A stretch of 64,000 nucleotides of DNA from DATEDA01 sp963827595 (GTDB lineage: Bacteria > Pseudomonadota > Gammaproteobacteria > Burkholderiales > SG8-39), in contig CAWHBT010000001.1 in NCBI GenBank assembly GCA_963827595.1, positions 124,001 to 188,000 of the forward strand, in the 5' to 3' direction. Below the pieces are notes generated by a model. The model had not been told where the DNA came from and searched no databases. It saw nothing but the letters and a program-made list of their open reading frames with translations. The stretch's first letter is position 1, and each line of letters opens with the position of its first letter. Shown here in pieces: positions 36,053-44,943 of this stretch. The position numbers were made by a program, and so were the translations under genes.

Positions 36053-36883
36053 TCAATCGACGAACAGATCGGGCAGGAAGCGCTTGGTCCCCGGGACGAC
36101 CGCGTAGCGATCGAGGTCGGTGACGCCCTCCGCGGCCAGCACCTCCTCGTCGATGTAGAAGTTCCCGGTGTGCCGGCGCGCGTCGCGCTGAAAGATCGCG
36201 TAGGCGCAATCGGCCAGGATCTCGGGCGTGCGGCACAGCTTCGGGTCGACGCCCGGGATCATCGCGATGGCGGCGGTGTTGATGACGGTGCGCGGCCATA
36301 GCGCGTTCACCGCGATGCCGTCGCTGCGAAGCTCCTCCGCCATGCCGAGCACGCACATGCTCATCCCGTACTTCGCCATCGTGTACGCGACGTGGTTCTT
36401 GAACCACTTGGGATTCATGCTGAGCGGCGGCGAAAGATTGAGGATGTGCGGGTTGCGTCCCGCCTGCGCCGCGGCCTTGAGGTGCGGGATGCACGCCTGC
36501 GAGCAGCCGAAGGTGCCGCGGACGTTCACCCCGAACATGAGGTCGAAGCGCTTCATCGGCGTCTCGAGCGTGCCGGTGAGGGAGATGGCGCTCGCGTTGT
36601 TCACCAGGATGTCGATCCCGCCGAAGTGGTCGGCGCACCGCTTCGCCGCCGCGTGAACGCGCGCGTCGTCGCGGATGTCGACCGGAATCGGCAGCGCCTG
36701 CCCGCCGGCGGCGGCGATCTCCTCCGCCGCGGTGTAGATCGTGCCGGGCAGCTTCGGGTTCGGCTGCTCGGTCTTGGCGGCGATGGCGACGTTCGCGCCG
36801 TCCCGGGCAGCGCGCTTGGCGATCGCGAGCCCGATGCCCCGCGACGCGCCGGTGATGAACAGGGTCTTGCCCTTGAGGCTCAT
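36053..36883 (-). CDS. SDR family oxidoreductase (HSDL2-like)
   Basis: 276-residue NAD(P)-dependent short-chain dehydrogenase. The cofactor motif TGASRGIGLAIAKRAARDGANVAI is near residues 11-34, and the NNAS structural motif is DILVNNASAISLTGT. The catalytic tyrosine and lysine lie in NHVAYTMAKYGMSM. The insert KTEQPNPKLPGTIYTAAEEIAAAGGQALPI and the tail NFYIDEEVLAAEGVTDLDRYAVVPGTKRFLPDLFVD match the hydroxysteroid-dehydrogenase-like 2 (HSDL2) subgroup, which acts on lipid-type substrates in other organisms. It is followed on the same strand by nothing clear and preceded by the Crp/Fnr gene 28 bp upstream. Confidence 0.88.
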   Translation of the reverse strand: MSLKGKTLFITGASRGIGLAIAKRAARDGANVAIAAKTEQPNPKLPGTIYTAAEEIAAAGGQALPIPVDIRDDARVHAAAKRCADHFGGIDILVNNASAISLTGTLETPMKRFDLMFGVNVRGTFGCSQACIPHLKAAAQAGRNPHILNLSPPLSMNPKWFKNHVAYTMAKYGMSMCVLGMAEELRSDGIAVNALWPRTVINTAAIAMIPGVDPKLCRTPEILADCAYAIFQRDARRHTGNFYIDEEVLAAEGVTDLDRYAVVPGTKRFLPDLFVD

Positions 36884-36911
36884 GGCAGTCTCGCTTCGAA
36901 AGGTCGTCGGC

Positions 36912-37628
36912 TCACGCGCTCCCGCGGACCTCCGCGACCAGGCGCTCGAGCCGGGCGACGTCGCGGACGACCAGCGCGCCGTCCTCCTTCCCGAGAATGC
37001 CCGCCTTCGCGAGCGCCGAGAGCTCCCGGGTGACCTGCTCGCGGTAGGTGCTGACCTGGCTCGCGAGGTCGGCGTGCTTCGGCGCCGGCGCGATCCGGGC
37101 GGTGTTGCCGCTCACGCCCGCAGCCCGCGCGCGGCGCAGCAGCTCGGCGTGAATGCGGTTCTGGACGCCGAGCGTGCTCAGGTCGATCACGCGCTCGGAC
37201 AACCGGCGCACGAGGCTTGCGAGCCCGCACAGCACCCGCTCCGCGACGTCGGGCTGCTCGCGGAGCAGCCGCCGGAACACCGCCGGCGCCATCGACGCCA
37301 CGAGCGTGCTTTCGAGGGCCACGACGTCGGCCGAGCGCGGCATGCCGTCGATCGCGGCGACGTCGCCGAACAGGTCGCCCGTCTCGAGATCCCGGAAGGT
37401 CACCTGGCGGCCCGCGGCCGAGTAGGTCGTCGCGCGCACGCGGCCCGACACGATGAGATAAACGTCACGGTCGCCGGCGTTGCGGGAGAGGATGCGCTGG
37501 CCGGCCGCGAAGTTCCGCCACGCGCACTCGCGCGCGAGCGCCTCTAGGGTCGCGGTTCCGAGCCCCTCGAGGAGGGCGATCCCGCGCAGACCGAGCGCGG
37601 CGGGTTGGCTATTGCCTTCGGGTGGCAT
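36912..37628 (-). CDS. Crp/Fnr family transcriptional regulator
   Basis: 238 residues. The N-terminal cyclic-nucleotide-binding fold reads IALLEGLGTATLEALARECAWRNFAAGQRILSRNAGDRDVYLIVSGRVRATT, with GDLFGDVAAIDGMPRSADVVALESTLVASM at the ligand pocket, where E and R residues of cAMP binders are usual (the arginine of PRSA is present, the E of FGE reads FGD). The C-terminal winged helix shows LASQVSTYREQVTRELSALAKAGIL. There is no cysteine cluster, so it is not an Fnr oxygen sensor. The start overlaps the end of the adenylate cyclase-type gene by 20 bp, hinting at a cAMP-type receptor made with its cyclase. Confidence 0.88.
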   Translation of the reverse strand: MPPEGNSQPAALGLRGIALLEGLGTATLEALARECAWRNFAAGQRILSRNAGDRDVYLIVSGRVRATTYSAAGRQVTFRDLETGDLFGDVAAIDGMPRSADVVALESTLVASMAPAVFRRLLREQPDVAERVLCGLASLVRRLSERVIDLSTLGVQNRIHAELLRRARAAGVSGNTARIAPAPKHADLASQVSTYREQVTRELSALAKAGILGKEDGALVVRDVARLERLVAEVRGSA

Positions 37629-40600
37629 CGTCAGGACCCTCGGCCGAGGCTAGTCCGCTGCGCCTCGGCCGCTCCAGCCAGAGGCGCATGTCCAACTCGC
37701 GGTACATCGTTGCGCGGCGCCGAGGTGCTCCTGGCCGACTCGCGCCGCCGCTCTCCGGAGAGCTTGCCGAGGCCGAGGTGGCAGTGCGCGATGAGCGGGC
37801 GCATGCCGAGCTCGTCGGCGAGCGCCATTGCCTCGCGGTAGCAACCTCGGCGCTCCGACGTCGGGCGGATCGCGATGCGCCGCAATCTCGGCGAGCAGGC
37901 GTAACACCCACGCCTCCTGACCGCGCTGGCCATGCTCGCGGGCATTGGCCAAGGCTCGCTCCGCGAGGCCGAGCGCCGCCTCGGGTTCGCCTGCGAGCAG
38001 ACGCGCCTCGCCCAGATGCGCGATCGCGGGCGTGGAAAACATCGTGAGCCCGGTGGATTCCCCGGACGCCAGCGCCTGCTGGAGCAGCTCCAGACCCTCC
38101 GGCAGGCGCCCGGACAGCGCGTACACGTAGCCCAGCATCTCCAGGAGCGTGGGCGTCAGGAAGTGCAGGTTCCACTCGCGGCACAGCGCGACGCCGCGCT
38201 CGAGCAAGGGGATCGCGTGACGGACATCGCCCGTGACGTCCGTACACGTGCCCGAGACCGCGGCACGCAAACGCCAGGCTGTACGGGTGATTGAGCGTTT
38301 CGGCCAGCTGGACCGCTTTGTGCCCGCGTCCAACCCGTCCTCGAACTCGCCGCGCTCGGCAAGGGCCCACGCCCAGAAGACGCGGCCCATCACGACCGGG
38401 GAACCCGGCCATGCCAAAGCGCTCACGACCGTGATCCCCGTCGAGCGGCGCGATGGTCTTCTCGAAGAACTCGCCCGCTCGCCGATAGTCGCCCGCGGCG
38501 AAGTGCGCGGTACCGAGGTAATAGTTCGCCGCGACGTCAACGGAAGATCGCCGAGGGTCCCGGCAATGGCCTCGACCTTCCGCGCGGACGCCACGGCGTC
38601 CGCCGAGTGACCGGTGAGCCGGGCGTGCTCGCTCATGTAGGCCGCGATCAATCCGAGCCGTCGCTGATCGCCGAGGGCCTGTGCAACAGGCTCGGCTCGC
38701 GGAGGTGCCGGAGGCCGGCTCGACTTCTCCCAGCGGAAAAAGCGAGTTGCGAAGGCCGAGGCGAAGGTCGATCGCCGACTCCAGCGTCCCGGGCGTTTTC
38801 GGGAGGTGCGTCAGCGCGCCGAGCGCCTGCTCGTGGCAGGAGACCGCCTCACGGTGCGCTGACGGGCGAAGGCCCGGGTGCCGGCCTGGTGAAGGTACGT
38901 GACCGCCTTCTCCCACAGCTCGCCGCGAACCGCGTGGTAGGCGAGCCGCTCGACCTGCTCGGTGAGACGCCCGGCGTGCAGCGCCTCGAGCGCCTCGACG
39001 ATCCGGGCGTGCAGGGCTCGCCGGCGGTCCTGGACCAGGTTCTCGTAGGCAACCTGATATGTGAGGGCGTGCTTGAAGGTGTACTCGAGCTCCGGGAAGA
39101 GGCGCGCTTCGTAGAGGAACTCGGCGGCCTGGAGGTGCGCGAGCCCCCGGTGCAGCTCCTCGTCGGGCTGATCGCCGATCGCCTGGAGCAGCGAGAACGG
39201 GACCTCCTCACCGATCACCGCCGCCGCCTGGAGCAGGCGCTTTTCCTCGAGCGGCAGGCGATCGATCCGCGCGGCAAGGACGGCCTGCACCGTCGCCGGA
39301 ACCTGGACGGTCGTGGGCGCCTTGACCAGCCGATACGAGCCCCGATCGCCCTCCAGGGCGTGCGTCTCCAGCAGGGTCCGGATGCTTTCCTCCAGGAAGA
39401 ACGGGTTCCCTGGGTCCGGGCGATGAGCAGCTGCTTGAGGGGCTCGAGACTGGGATCGGGCCCGAGGAGACCCTGAAGCAGCGCGTCGGCGCTCTCCGGC
39501 GGCAGCGGATCGATCCTGAGCTGGGTGTAGTAGCTCCTGCCTCCCCAACTGTGCTGGTACTCGGGCCGGTAGTTGACGAGGAGCAGCAGGCGCGCCATCG
39601 GGAGGCTATCGACCAGGCTGTCGAGGAGCGCCTGGGTCTCGGAGTCGATCCAGTGGAGGTCCTCGAGCGCCAGCCCGAGGGGTTGGACCTGGCTTTCCCG
39701 CAGCAGCAGGCGCTTCAGCGCCTCCAGCGTGCGTTGCCGGCGCTGCGGGGGATCGAGAGCTTCCCACTGCGGGTCCCGACCGGCACGTCGAGCAGCGCGA
39801 GAAACGCCGGCAGCGCGGGCTCGAGCGCGCGGTCCAGGGAGACGATCTTCCCGGTCACCTTCTCGCGGATCTTGCGGGCGTCGTCGCGGGGCTCGAGCTG
39901 GAAGTACGACTTGAGGAGGTCGATGATGGGCAGATAGAGACTGGACTTGCTGTAGGAGGCCGTGCCGGTTTCGAGCACGAGCCAGCCGTGCGTCCGGTGG
40001 GAATGGATGAACTCCCAGAAGAGACGCGACTTGCCGACCCCGGGCTCGCCGACGAGGGCGACCACCTGGCCGCGGCCGGAACGAGCCTTGTCCAGGGCCT
40101 GACGCAGGACCTCCTGCTCGACGTCGCGCCCGACGAACCGGGTCAATCCGCGCGCGGCGGCCGCTTCCATGCGTGAGCGCAGGCTGCCTGCGCCCGTCAC
40201 CTCGTAGACTTCGACCGGGCTCGCGAGCCCCTTGACCTGCGTCGGGCCGAGCGGGCTCACCTGCAGGTAGCCCTCGGCGAGCGCGAGGGTGTCGGCGGTC
40301 ACGAGGATGGTGCCGGCGCCGCCATCTGCTCCATGCGCGACGCGAGGTGCGTGGTCTGCCCCACCGCCGTGTAGTCCATGCGCAGGTCGCTGCCCACGGA
40401 CCGTACGACGACGTCGCCCGAGTTCAGGCCGACGCGGATCTGCGGCAGGATCCCTTCCCGCCGACGCATCTCCTCCGCGTAGCGCCGCACCGCCTCCTGC
40501 ATCCGCAGCGCGGCGTAGCAGGCGCGGACCGCATGGTCCTCGTGCGCGAGCGGCGCGCCGAAGAGCGCCATGATGCCGTCGCCCATGACCTGGTTGACGG

Positions 40601-40990
40601 TGCCCTCGTAGTGGTGGACCGCGCTCATCATGAGCTCGAGCAGCGGGTCGAGCAGCTTGCGGGCTTCCTCCGGATCGCGGTCCGCGAGGAGCTCCATCGA
40701 GCTCTTCATGTCGGCGAACAGCACCGTGACCTGCTTGCGCTCGCCTTCGAGGGTCGCCTTCGACGTGAGGATGCGTTCGGCCAGGTGCTTCGGCGTGTAG
40801 GCCTCCGGCGATGCGAACCTGGGCTGCGGCGCTGCCGCAACGCTGACCGGGTGCCCGCACTCCGGGCAGAACTTCGCGGTGGGGCCGACGGGTTGTTGCA
40901 GCTCGCGCAGGTCCGCGTGAGCGGCGCCGCGCACTCCTCGCAGAACTTCGCGCGCGGCGCGTTCTCGTGGCGACAGCGTGGGCACTGCAT
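37609..40990 (-). pseudogene. class III adenylate/guanylate cyclase with AAA ATPase and TPR domains, many phase changes
   Basis: One long protein of about 1,120 codons spread over three frames. In order: an N-terminal zinc ribbon (MQCPRCRHENAPRAKFCEEC and a second FCPECGHP); a class III cyclase domain VTVLFADMKSSMELLADRDPEEAR through NQVMGDGIMALFGAP and VGLNSGDVVVRSVG; an AAA domain with P-loop VALVGEPGVGKSRLFWEF, LALEDLHWIDSETQALLDSL and NPFFLEESIRTLLETHALEG; then helical/TPR sequence ending MYRELDMRLWLERPRR. Phase changes occur near 40890, 40310, 39745, 39415 and 38860, and repeatedly at 38720-37700. No in-frame stop was noticed between joins. It overlaps the Crp/Fnr start. Confidence 0.75.
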
Positions 40991-41087
40991 CCGGAAAACT
41001 CAACCCTCGGCCCGGAGGTCGCCAAGCTGACCGGCCCGGCACTAGTCCGTCAAGCACGGCACGGCGCGCCCCGACTCGCGGTTCCGG

Positions 41088-41101
41088 GTGCGTATACGCA
41101 C
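41088..41101. promoter_or_regulatory. 14-bp perfect palindrome upstream of HExxH gene 1
   Basis: GTGCGTATACGCAC, a perfect inverted repeat ending 66 bases before the start of the first HExxH gene. A near-identical site (GTGCGTAAACGCAC) occurs at the matching position before the second copy. Flanking bases are also alike (CTTACCGG versus CTGACCCGG). It looks like a dimeric-repressor operator. Confidence 0.6.
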
Positions 41102-41167
41102 TTACCGGCGCGCTGCCCTTCCCTAGCCTTTGCAGCATGAAACACGGATGCTGCAAAGGAGACGTCG

Positions 41168-41668
41168 ATGCGCCGCTGGTGCCGCTGGGTTGCGATCGTC
41201 GCGATGGCCGCGTGCTTCACGCCCGCCGCCGCCGACGAGACGCCCCGGACCGTCCAGCCGGCGAAGCCGCGCTTCGACCCGCAGTTCATCCTCGCGGAGG
41301 TAGCGCGCCGGATGAACATCACCCTGCGGCCGGAGATCCCCGTTCCCGCGGTGTTCTTCGAGAGCACCACCCCGTTGCGACAGTTCCAGGACGCCATCGG
41401 CCCGCAATGGCAATTCCGGCCGCACGTGTTCGCCAACGCCTACTGCGCGTCGCGGAACGAGATCTACCTGATCGACGACGCGGCCTACTACAGCCAGCGC
41501 GGCCGGACGATCGACGATTCGCTCGCCCACGAGTTCGCGCACTACCTTCAGGTCATGTACCTCAGGGCCGATCTGGCGGACCCGTGGCTCGAGACCGACG
41601 CGGTCGCGGTCCAGCACGCCTTCCAGCGGGACCACCTCTACCCGCCGCGCGCCGAGGCGGCAAGGTAA
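41168..41668 (+). CDS. secreted putative metallopeptidase (HExxH), copy 1
   Basis: 166 residues. The signal peptide is MRRWCRWVAIVAMAACFTPAAA, cleaved near residue 22. The mature part contains LRPEIPVPAVFFESTTPLRQFQDAIGPQWQF, RNEIYLIDDAAYYSQRGRTIDDSLAHEFAHYLQV, with HEFAH at residues 121-125 forming the zincin-type H-E-x-x-H helix. A glutamate at residue 142 (WLETDAVAVQ) is placed as a possible third zinc ligand. No transmembrane anchor is present. I know no characterised relative; the zinc peptidase role is inferred from the motif. The ribosome site is AAAGGAGACGTCG. A palindrome lies 66 bases upstream. Confidence 0.78.
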   Translation: MRRWCRWVAIVAMAACFTPAAADETPRTVQPAKPRFDPQFILAEVARRMNITLRPEIPVPAVFFESTTPLRQFQDAIGPQWQFRPHVFANAYCASRNEIYLIDDAAYYSQRGRTIDDSLAHEFAHYLQVMYLRADLADPWLETDAVAVQHAFQRDHLYPPRAEAAR

Positions 41669-41697
41669 TCCACGCACCTGCCGACCTGCGCGATCAA

Positions 41698-41711
41698 GTG
41701 CGTAAACGCAC
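41698..41711. promoter_or_regulatory. 14-bp near-palindrome upstream of HExxH gene 2
   Basis: GTGCGTAAACGCAC, identical to the upstream site of copy 1 except for one central base, ending 62 bases before the ATG of copy 2. The arms GTGCGT and ACGCAC are perfectly kept although the gene it precedes is frameshifted. Confidence 0.58.
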
Positions 41712-41773
41712 TGACCCGGGTCGGCTCGTTTGCCAACTTGGTACATCGAGGCAAGCGTCGCGAAGGAGGCGCC

Positions 41774-42305
41774 ATGAACCCGGTTTTGCGCTTGTCGATC
41801 CTCCTCGCGCTGGCGGCTTGCCTGATCCCGGCCGCTGCCGGCGAGAGCGGTTCGCCTGCGGAGCCGGCGAAGCTGCAGTTCGCAGCCCCGGTTCATCCTG
41901 GAGATCGGTCGCGCAGCGCCTGGGCGTGACGCTCCGTCCGGAGATCCCGGTTCCCGCCATCTTCGTCGCGAGCACGACGCCGCTCGCGCAGTTCCAGGAC
42001 GCGATCGAGGCGCAGTGGCGGTTTCGACCCGACGTCGTCCTCAACACCTACGCAATCGCGCGCAACGAGATCTACCTGTACGACGGCGCTGCGTACTTCG
42101 CGCAGCGCAACCGGACGCTCGACGACTCGCTCGCTCACGAGTTCGTGCACTACCTTCAGGCGCAGTACCGGACGATGACGCTCGGAGTGGCGCGAGGCCG
42201 AGCGGTCGACTCCAGACGTGGTTCCGGGAGGTCACGTCGAGCTCAGCACGCGTCCAGCTGCGATTCCGGGAGGACCACGTGCACCCGAGGAGCGCGTCGG
42301 CCGGC
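41774..42305 (+). pseudogene. HExxH secreted protein, copy 2, frameshifted
   Basis: Tandem paralogue of the preceding gene. It starts MNPVLRLSILLALAACLIPAAAGESG (signal peptide) behind AAGGAGGCGCC. Phase changes near 41890 and 41910 lead to the conserved body LGVTLRPEIPVPAIFVASTTPLAQFQDAIEAQWRF and RNEIYLYDGAAYFAQRNRTLDDSLAHEFVHYLQAQY, where HEFVH is kept. After about 42180 the frame moves again; the tail VQLRFREDHVHPRSA aligns with copy 1. Its end abuts the convergent AzlD gene, so the exact limit is uncertain. Recent decay or base-calling error are both possible. Confidence 0.65.
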
Positions 42306-42308
42306 GCG

Positions 42309-42623
42309 CTAGCCGAGCCACCACTGCGCGAGCCACAGCGCGGCCATCCCCGCCGCGATCGTCCAGATCACGCTGCGGGTCAGCCAGGCGACGATCAGCG
42401 CGACGAGCGCCGCCGCCGGGCGCGGGTTGCTCGCCGCGAGCTGGATCGAGCCGTCGCGAAGGGCGATCGCCGGCACCACGATCGCCGCGAGCACCGCCGG
42501 CGGAACGAAGCGCAGGACCTCGCGCACGCGCGGCGGGATCGCGTCCGGCTTCAGGGTGCCCAGGAACGAGAAGCGCAGCAGGAAGGTGATCCCCGCCGCG
42601 CCGAAGATCATCGCCCAGACCAT
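42309..42623 (-). CDS. azlD: AzlD-domain branched-chain amino acid exporter subunit
   Basis: 104 residues. The ATG at 42623 follows GGAGGGCCG. It has four short membrane helices: WAMIFGAAGITFLLRFSFL, VLRFVPPAVLAAIVVPAIA, AAALVALIVAWLTRSVIWTIAAGMAALWLAQ. This is the small partner of AzlC, and together they export branched-chain amino acids or azaleucine in other bacteria (BrnFE/AzlCD). The gene overlaps the end of azlC by 16 bp. The convergent neighbour at its 3' end is the decayed HExxH copy. Confidence 0.87.
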   Translation of the reverse strand: MVWAMIFGAAGITFLLRFSFLGTLKPDAIPPRVREVLRFVPPAVLAAIVVPAIALRDGSIQLAASNPRPAAALVALIVAWLTRSVIWTIAAGMAALWLAQWWLG

Positions 42624-43327
42624 CGGCCCTCCAGCGCGTGCCAGGCCACCCCGGCCGCGATGCCGACGACGCCGGCCGTGACCAGGCCGAGCTGGAACGG
42701 CATCACGTAGGTCACGAGTGTCATGCCGCCGCCGACCAGCGCCGCCGCGAGCGTCGGCCGGTCGACCACGACCTGCCGGAGCAGCGCCAGGAACGTGAGC
42801 GCGAACGCGAAGTCGAGCGACCAGTGCGCCGGCACCCGCGCGCCGACCAACACCCCGACCGCGACCGAGGCTTGCCAGACCACCCACGCGACCACGCCAG
42901 TGCCGAGCAGATACCAGTGCTTGTTGACGCGCTGCGGGTGGTGGGTGAACTCCACGACCGACAGCGCATACGCGTGGTCCGTCAGCAGGTACGCGACGGT
43001 GCTCTTCCAGCGCCGCGGGAGGTGCCCGAGCCACGGCGCAAGCCCGACGCTGTACATGACGAGCCTGAGGCTCAGCACCGCAACGGTGGCCAGGATGACG
43101 AGGAGCGGCGCGCCGGCCGCGTAGAGCTGGACCGCCACCAGCTGGACGATGCCGCTGAACGTGACGACCGACATGACGATCGCCTCGAGCGGGGTGAGCC
43201 CGCCGGCGATGCTCACGACCCCGGTGACGACGCCGAAGGGGACGACGCCGATGAGCGCCGGCGTCATGGCGTGCGTGCCCGCGAGAAAGCGCTCGCGCGG
43301 CGCGTCGGAGGCGAGGGGCGACTGCAA
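42608..43327 (-). CDS. azlC: AzlC family branched-chain amino acid permease
   Basis: 239 residues, the large subunit of the AzlCD exporter. The start is a TTG; an internal ATG 60 bp later would drop the conserved FLAGTHAMTPALIGVVPFGVVTG opening, so the TTG is preferred. Segments include GLTPLEAIVMSVVTFSGIVQLVAVQLYAAGAPLLVILATVAVLSLRLVMYSVGLAPWL (the S-G-x-x-Q motif within), LLTDHAYALSVVEF, and a C-terminal bundle ending HALEGRWSGR. It overlaps azlD by 16 bp. The enoyl-CoA hydratase gene ends 13 bp upstream on the same strand, so all three may be cotranscribed. Confidence 0.87.
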   Translation of the reverse strand: MQSPLASDAPRERFLAGTHAMTPALIGVVPFGVVTGVVSIAGGLTPLEAIVMSVVTFSGIVQLVAVQLYAAGAPLLVILATVAVLSLRLVMYSVGLAPWLGHLPRRWKSTVAYLLTDHAYALSVVEFTHHPQRVNKHWYLLGTGVVAWVVWQASVAVGVLVGARVPAHWSLDFAFALTFLALLRQVVVDRPTLAAALVGGGMTLVTYVMPFQLGLVTAGVVGIAAGVAWHALEGRWSGR

Positions 43328-43340
43328 CGCGGGCGGCGGA

Positions 43341-44108
43341 TCAGTCGTACTTCGAGAAGTCCGCCGGCCGCTTCTCGAAGAACGCGGTGAAGGCTTCCTT
43401 CGCCTCGGGGGACGCGAGGCGCCCGGCGAACGCCTCCAGCTCCGCGGCCAGCGCCGCCTCGATCTGCGGCATGAGCGCGCGCTTCAGGAGCTGCTTGGTG
43501 ACGCGCAGCGACTGCGGCGGCTTCGCCGCCAGCCGCTGCGCCGCCGCGCCCGCGGTCGCGAGGAGCTGCGACCCGGGGACGACCTCGGTCACCAGGCCGA
43601 GCTCGCGTGCCTTCGCGGCGTCGAACGGCTCGGCGAGCATGAGCAGCCCCGCCGCGCGCTGGTAGCCCGCGGCGAGCGGCAGCAGCAGGCTCGAGGCGCC
43701 TTCGGGGCACAGCCCCAGATTCACGAACGGGAGATGGAAACGCGTCCCTTCCGCGGCGTAGACGAGATCGCAATGAGCGAGCATCGTCGTGCCGATGCCG
43801 ATCGCCACGCCGTGCACCGCGGCGACGATCGGCTTGGCGGCGTGGCTGATCGCGTGCAGGAAGCGGAACGCGGGCCGGTCTTCGGTCTGCGGCGGGTTCG
43901 CGAGGAAATCGGCGAGGTCGTTGCCGGCCGTGAACCCGTCACCGGCGCCGTGGAGCAGCATCACGCGCACCGACCGTTCGGCGTCCGCCGCCACGATCGC
44001 TTCGGCGAGCGCGGCGTACATCGCGGTCGTGATCGCGTTCTTCTTGTCGGGCCGGTTCAGCTGGATGCGCTGCACCGCGCCTTCGCGCGCAGTGACGATG
44101 TCGGTCAT
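43341..44108 (-). CDS. enoyl-CoA hydratase/isomerase family protein
   Basis: 255-residue crotonase-fold enzyme. Oxyanion-hole segments are VMLLHGAGDGFTAGNDLADFL and VAAVHGVAIGIGTTMLAHCDLVYAAEGTRFHLPFVNLGLCPEGASSLLLP. The second segment ends with the catalytic-glutamate region, where the LGLCPEG form is common in PaaG-like isomerases and ECI-type enzymes. The C-terminal helix reads EAKEAFTAFFEKRPADFSKYD. It probably hydrates or isomerises an enoyl-CoA in beta-oxidation or aromatic-acid breakdown. The ATG at 44108 follows GAGGAGCCTGGC. It diverges from the GST gene over 150 bp. Confidence 0.9.
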   Translation of the reverse strand: MTDIVTAREGAVQRIQLNRPDKKNAITTAMYAALAEAIVAADAERSVRVMLLHGAGDGFTAGNDLADFLANPPQTEDRPAFRFLHAISHAAKPIVAAVHGVAIGIGTTMLAHCDLVYAAEGTRFHLPFVNLGLCPEGASSLLLPLAAGYQRAAGLLMLAEPFDAAKARELGLVTEVVPGSQLLATAGAAAQRLAAKPPQSLRVTKQLLKRALMPQIEAALAAELEAFAGRLASPEAKEAFTAFFEKRPADFSKYD

Positions 44109-44258
44109 GCCAGGCTCCTCGACGTGGACCGCGGCGGGATCATAGCCTGCGCGGCGGGCACCGGCCGCCGGCGTGGCGGCGCGCCGTCGGCGGGTGTACC
44201 CTTCCGACTCCCGTCGCGGGCGCGCGCGCGTCCCGATCACCCCGCAAGGAGGACACCC

Positions 44259-44933
44259 ATGAAGCTCTATTGCCACCCGGCCTCGACGACGAGCCGCATC
44301 GTCATGCTCTACTGCGCCGAAGAGGCGCCAGAGGTCGAGCTCCAGGTCGTGGACATCTTCACCGGCGAGCATCTCAAGCCGGAGTACGCCAAGATCAACC
44401 CCAACTACCTGGTCCCGGTGCTCGAGGACGGCGATTTCCGCCTGACCGAGAGCTCGACGATCCTCAAGTACCTGGCGGACAAGAAGGGCTCGGCCTCCTA
44501 CCCGAAGGATCTCCGCGAGCGGGCGCGGGTCAACGAGATGATGGACTGGTTCAACAGCAACATCTACCGCGACATCGGCTACGGCCTCGTCTACCCGCAG
44601 ACCTTCCCGACGCACAAGCGGCGCAGCGACGAAGCACAAGCCTCGACCCTGGCTTGGGGCAAGGAGAAGACCCAGGTCTGGCTCAAGATCCTGGACGAGA
44701 GCCTGATCGGCCCGAAGAAGGCCTACCTCTGCGGCGACCGGATCACGATCGCGGACTATCTCGGCGCGGAGATGCTGGGCGCGGGCGAGCTCATCCGCTG
44801 CGACTTCTCCGGCTATCCGAACGTCACGCGCTGGATGAACAAGATGAAGTCGCTGAAGAGCTGGCCGAAGGTGAACGAGGTCTTCTACGGCTTCGCCGGC
44901 TCGCTCAAGGACTCCAAGTTCGTCGCCCTCTGA
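44259..44933 (+). CDS. glutathione S-transferase family protein
   Basis: 224-residue cytosolic GST. The thioredoxin-like domain opens KLYCHPASTTSRIVMLYCAEEAPEVELQVVDIFTGEHLKPEYAKINPNYLVPVLEDGDFRLTESSTILKYLADK, with the S-S/T glutathione-contact pair ESSTI and a Ser/Thr near the N-terminus. The helical domain carries LCGDRITIADYLGAEMLG, the N-capping box and hydrophobic staple. An AAGGAGG site precedes the start. The next gene, a VOC protein, starts 10 bp after, which suggests a shared role in detoxifying or isomerising an electrophile. The substrate is unknown. Confidence 0.9.
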   Translation: MKLYCHPASTTSRIVMLYCAEEAPEVELQVVDIFTGEHLKPEYAKINPNYLVPVLEDGDFRLTESSTILKYLADKKGSASYPKDLRERARVNEMMDWFNSNIYRDIGYGLVYPQTFPTHKRRSDEAQASTLAWGKEKTQVWLKILDESLIGPKKAYLCGDRITIADYLGAEMLGAGELIRCDFSGYPNVTRWMNKMKSLKSWPKVNEVFYGFAGSLKDSKFVAL

Positions 44934-44943
44934 GGCCCGGCAC

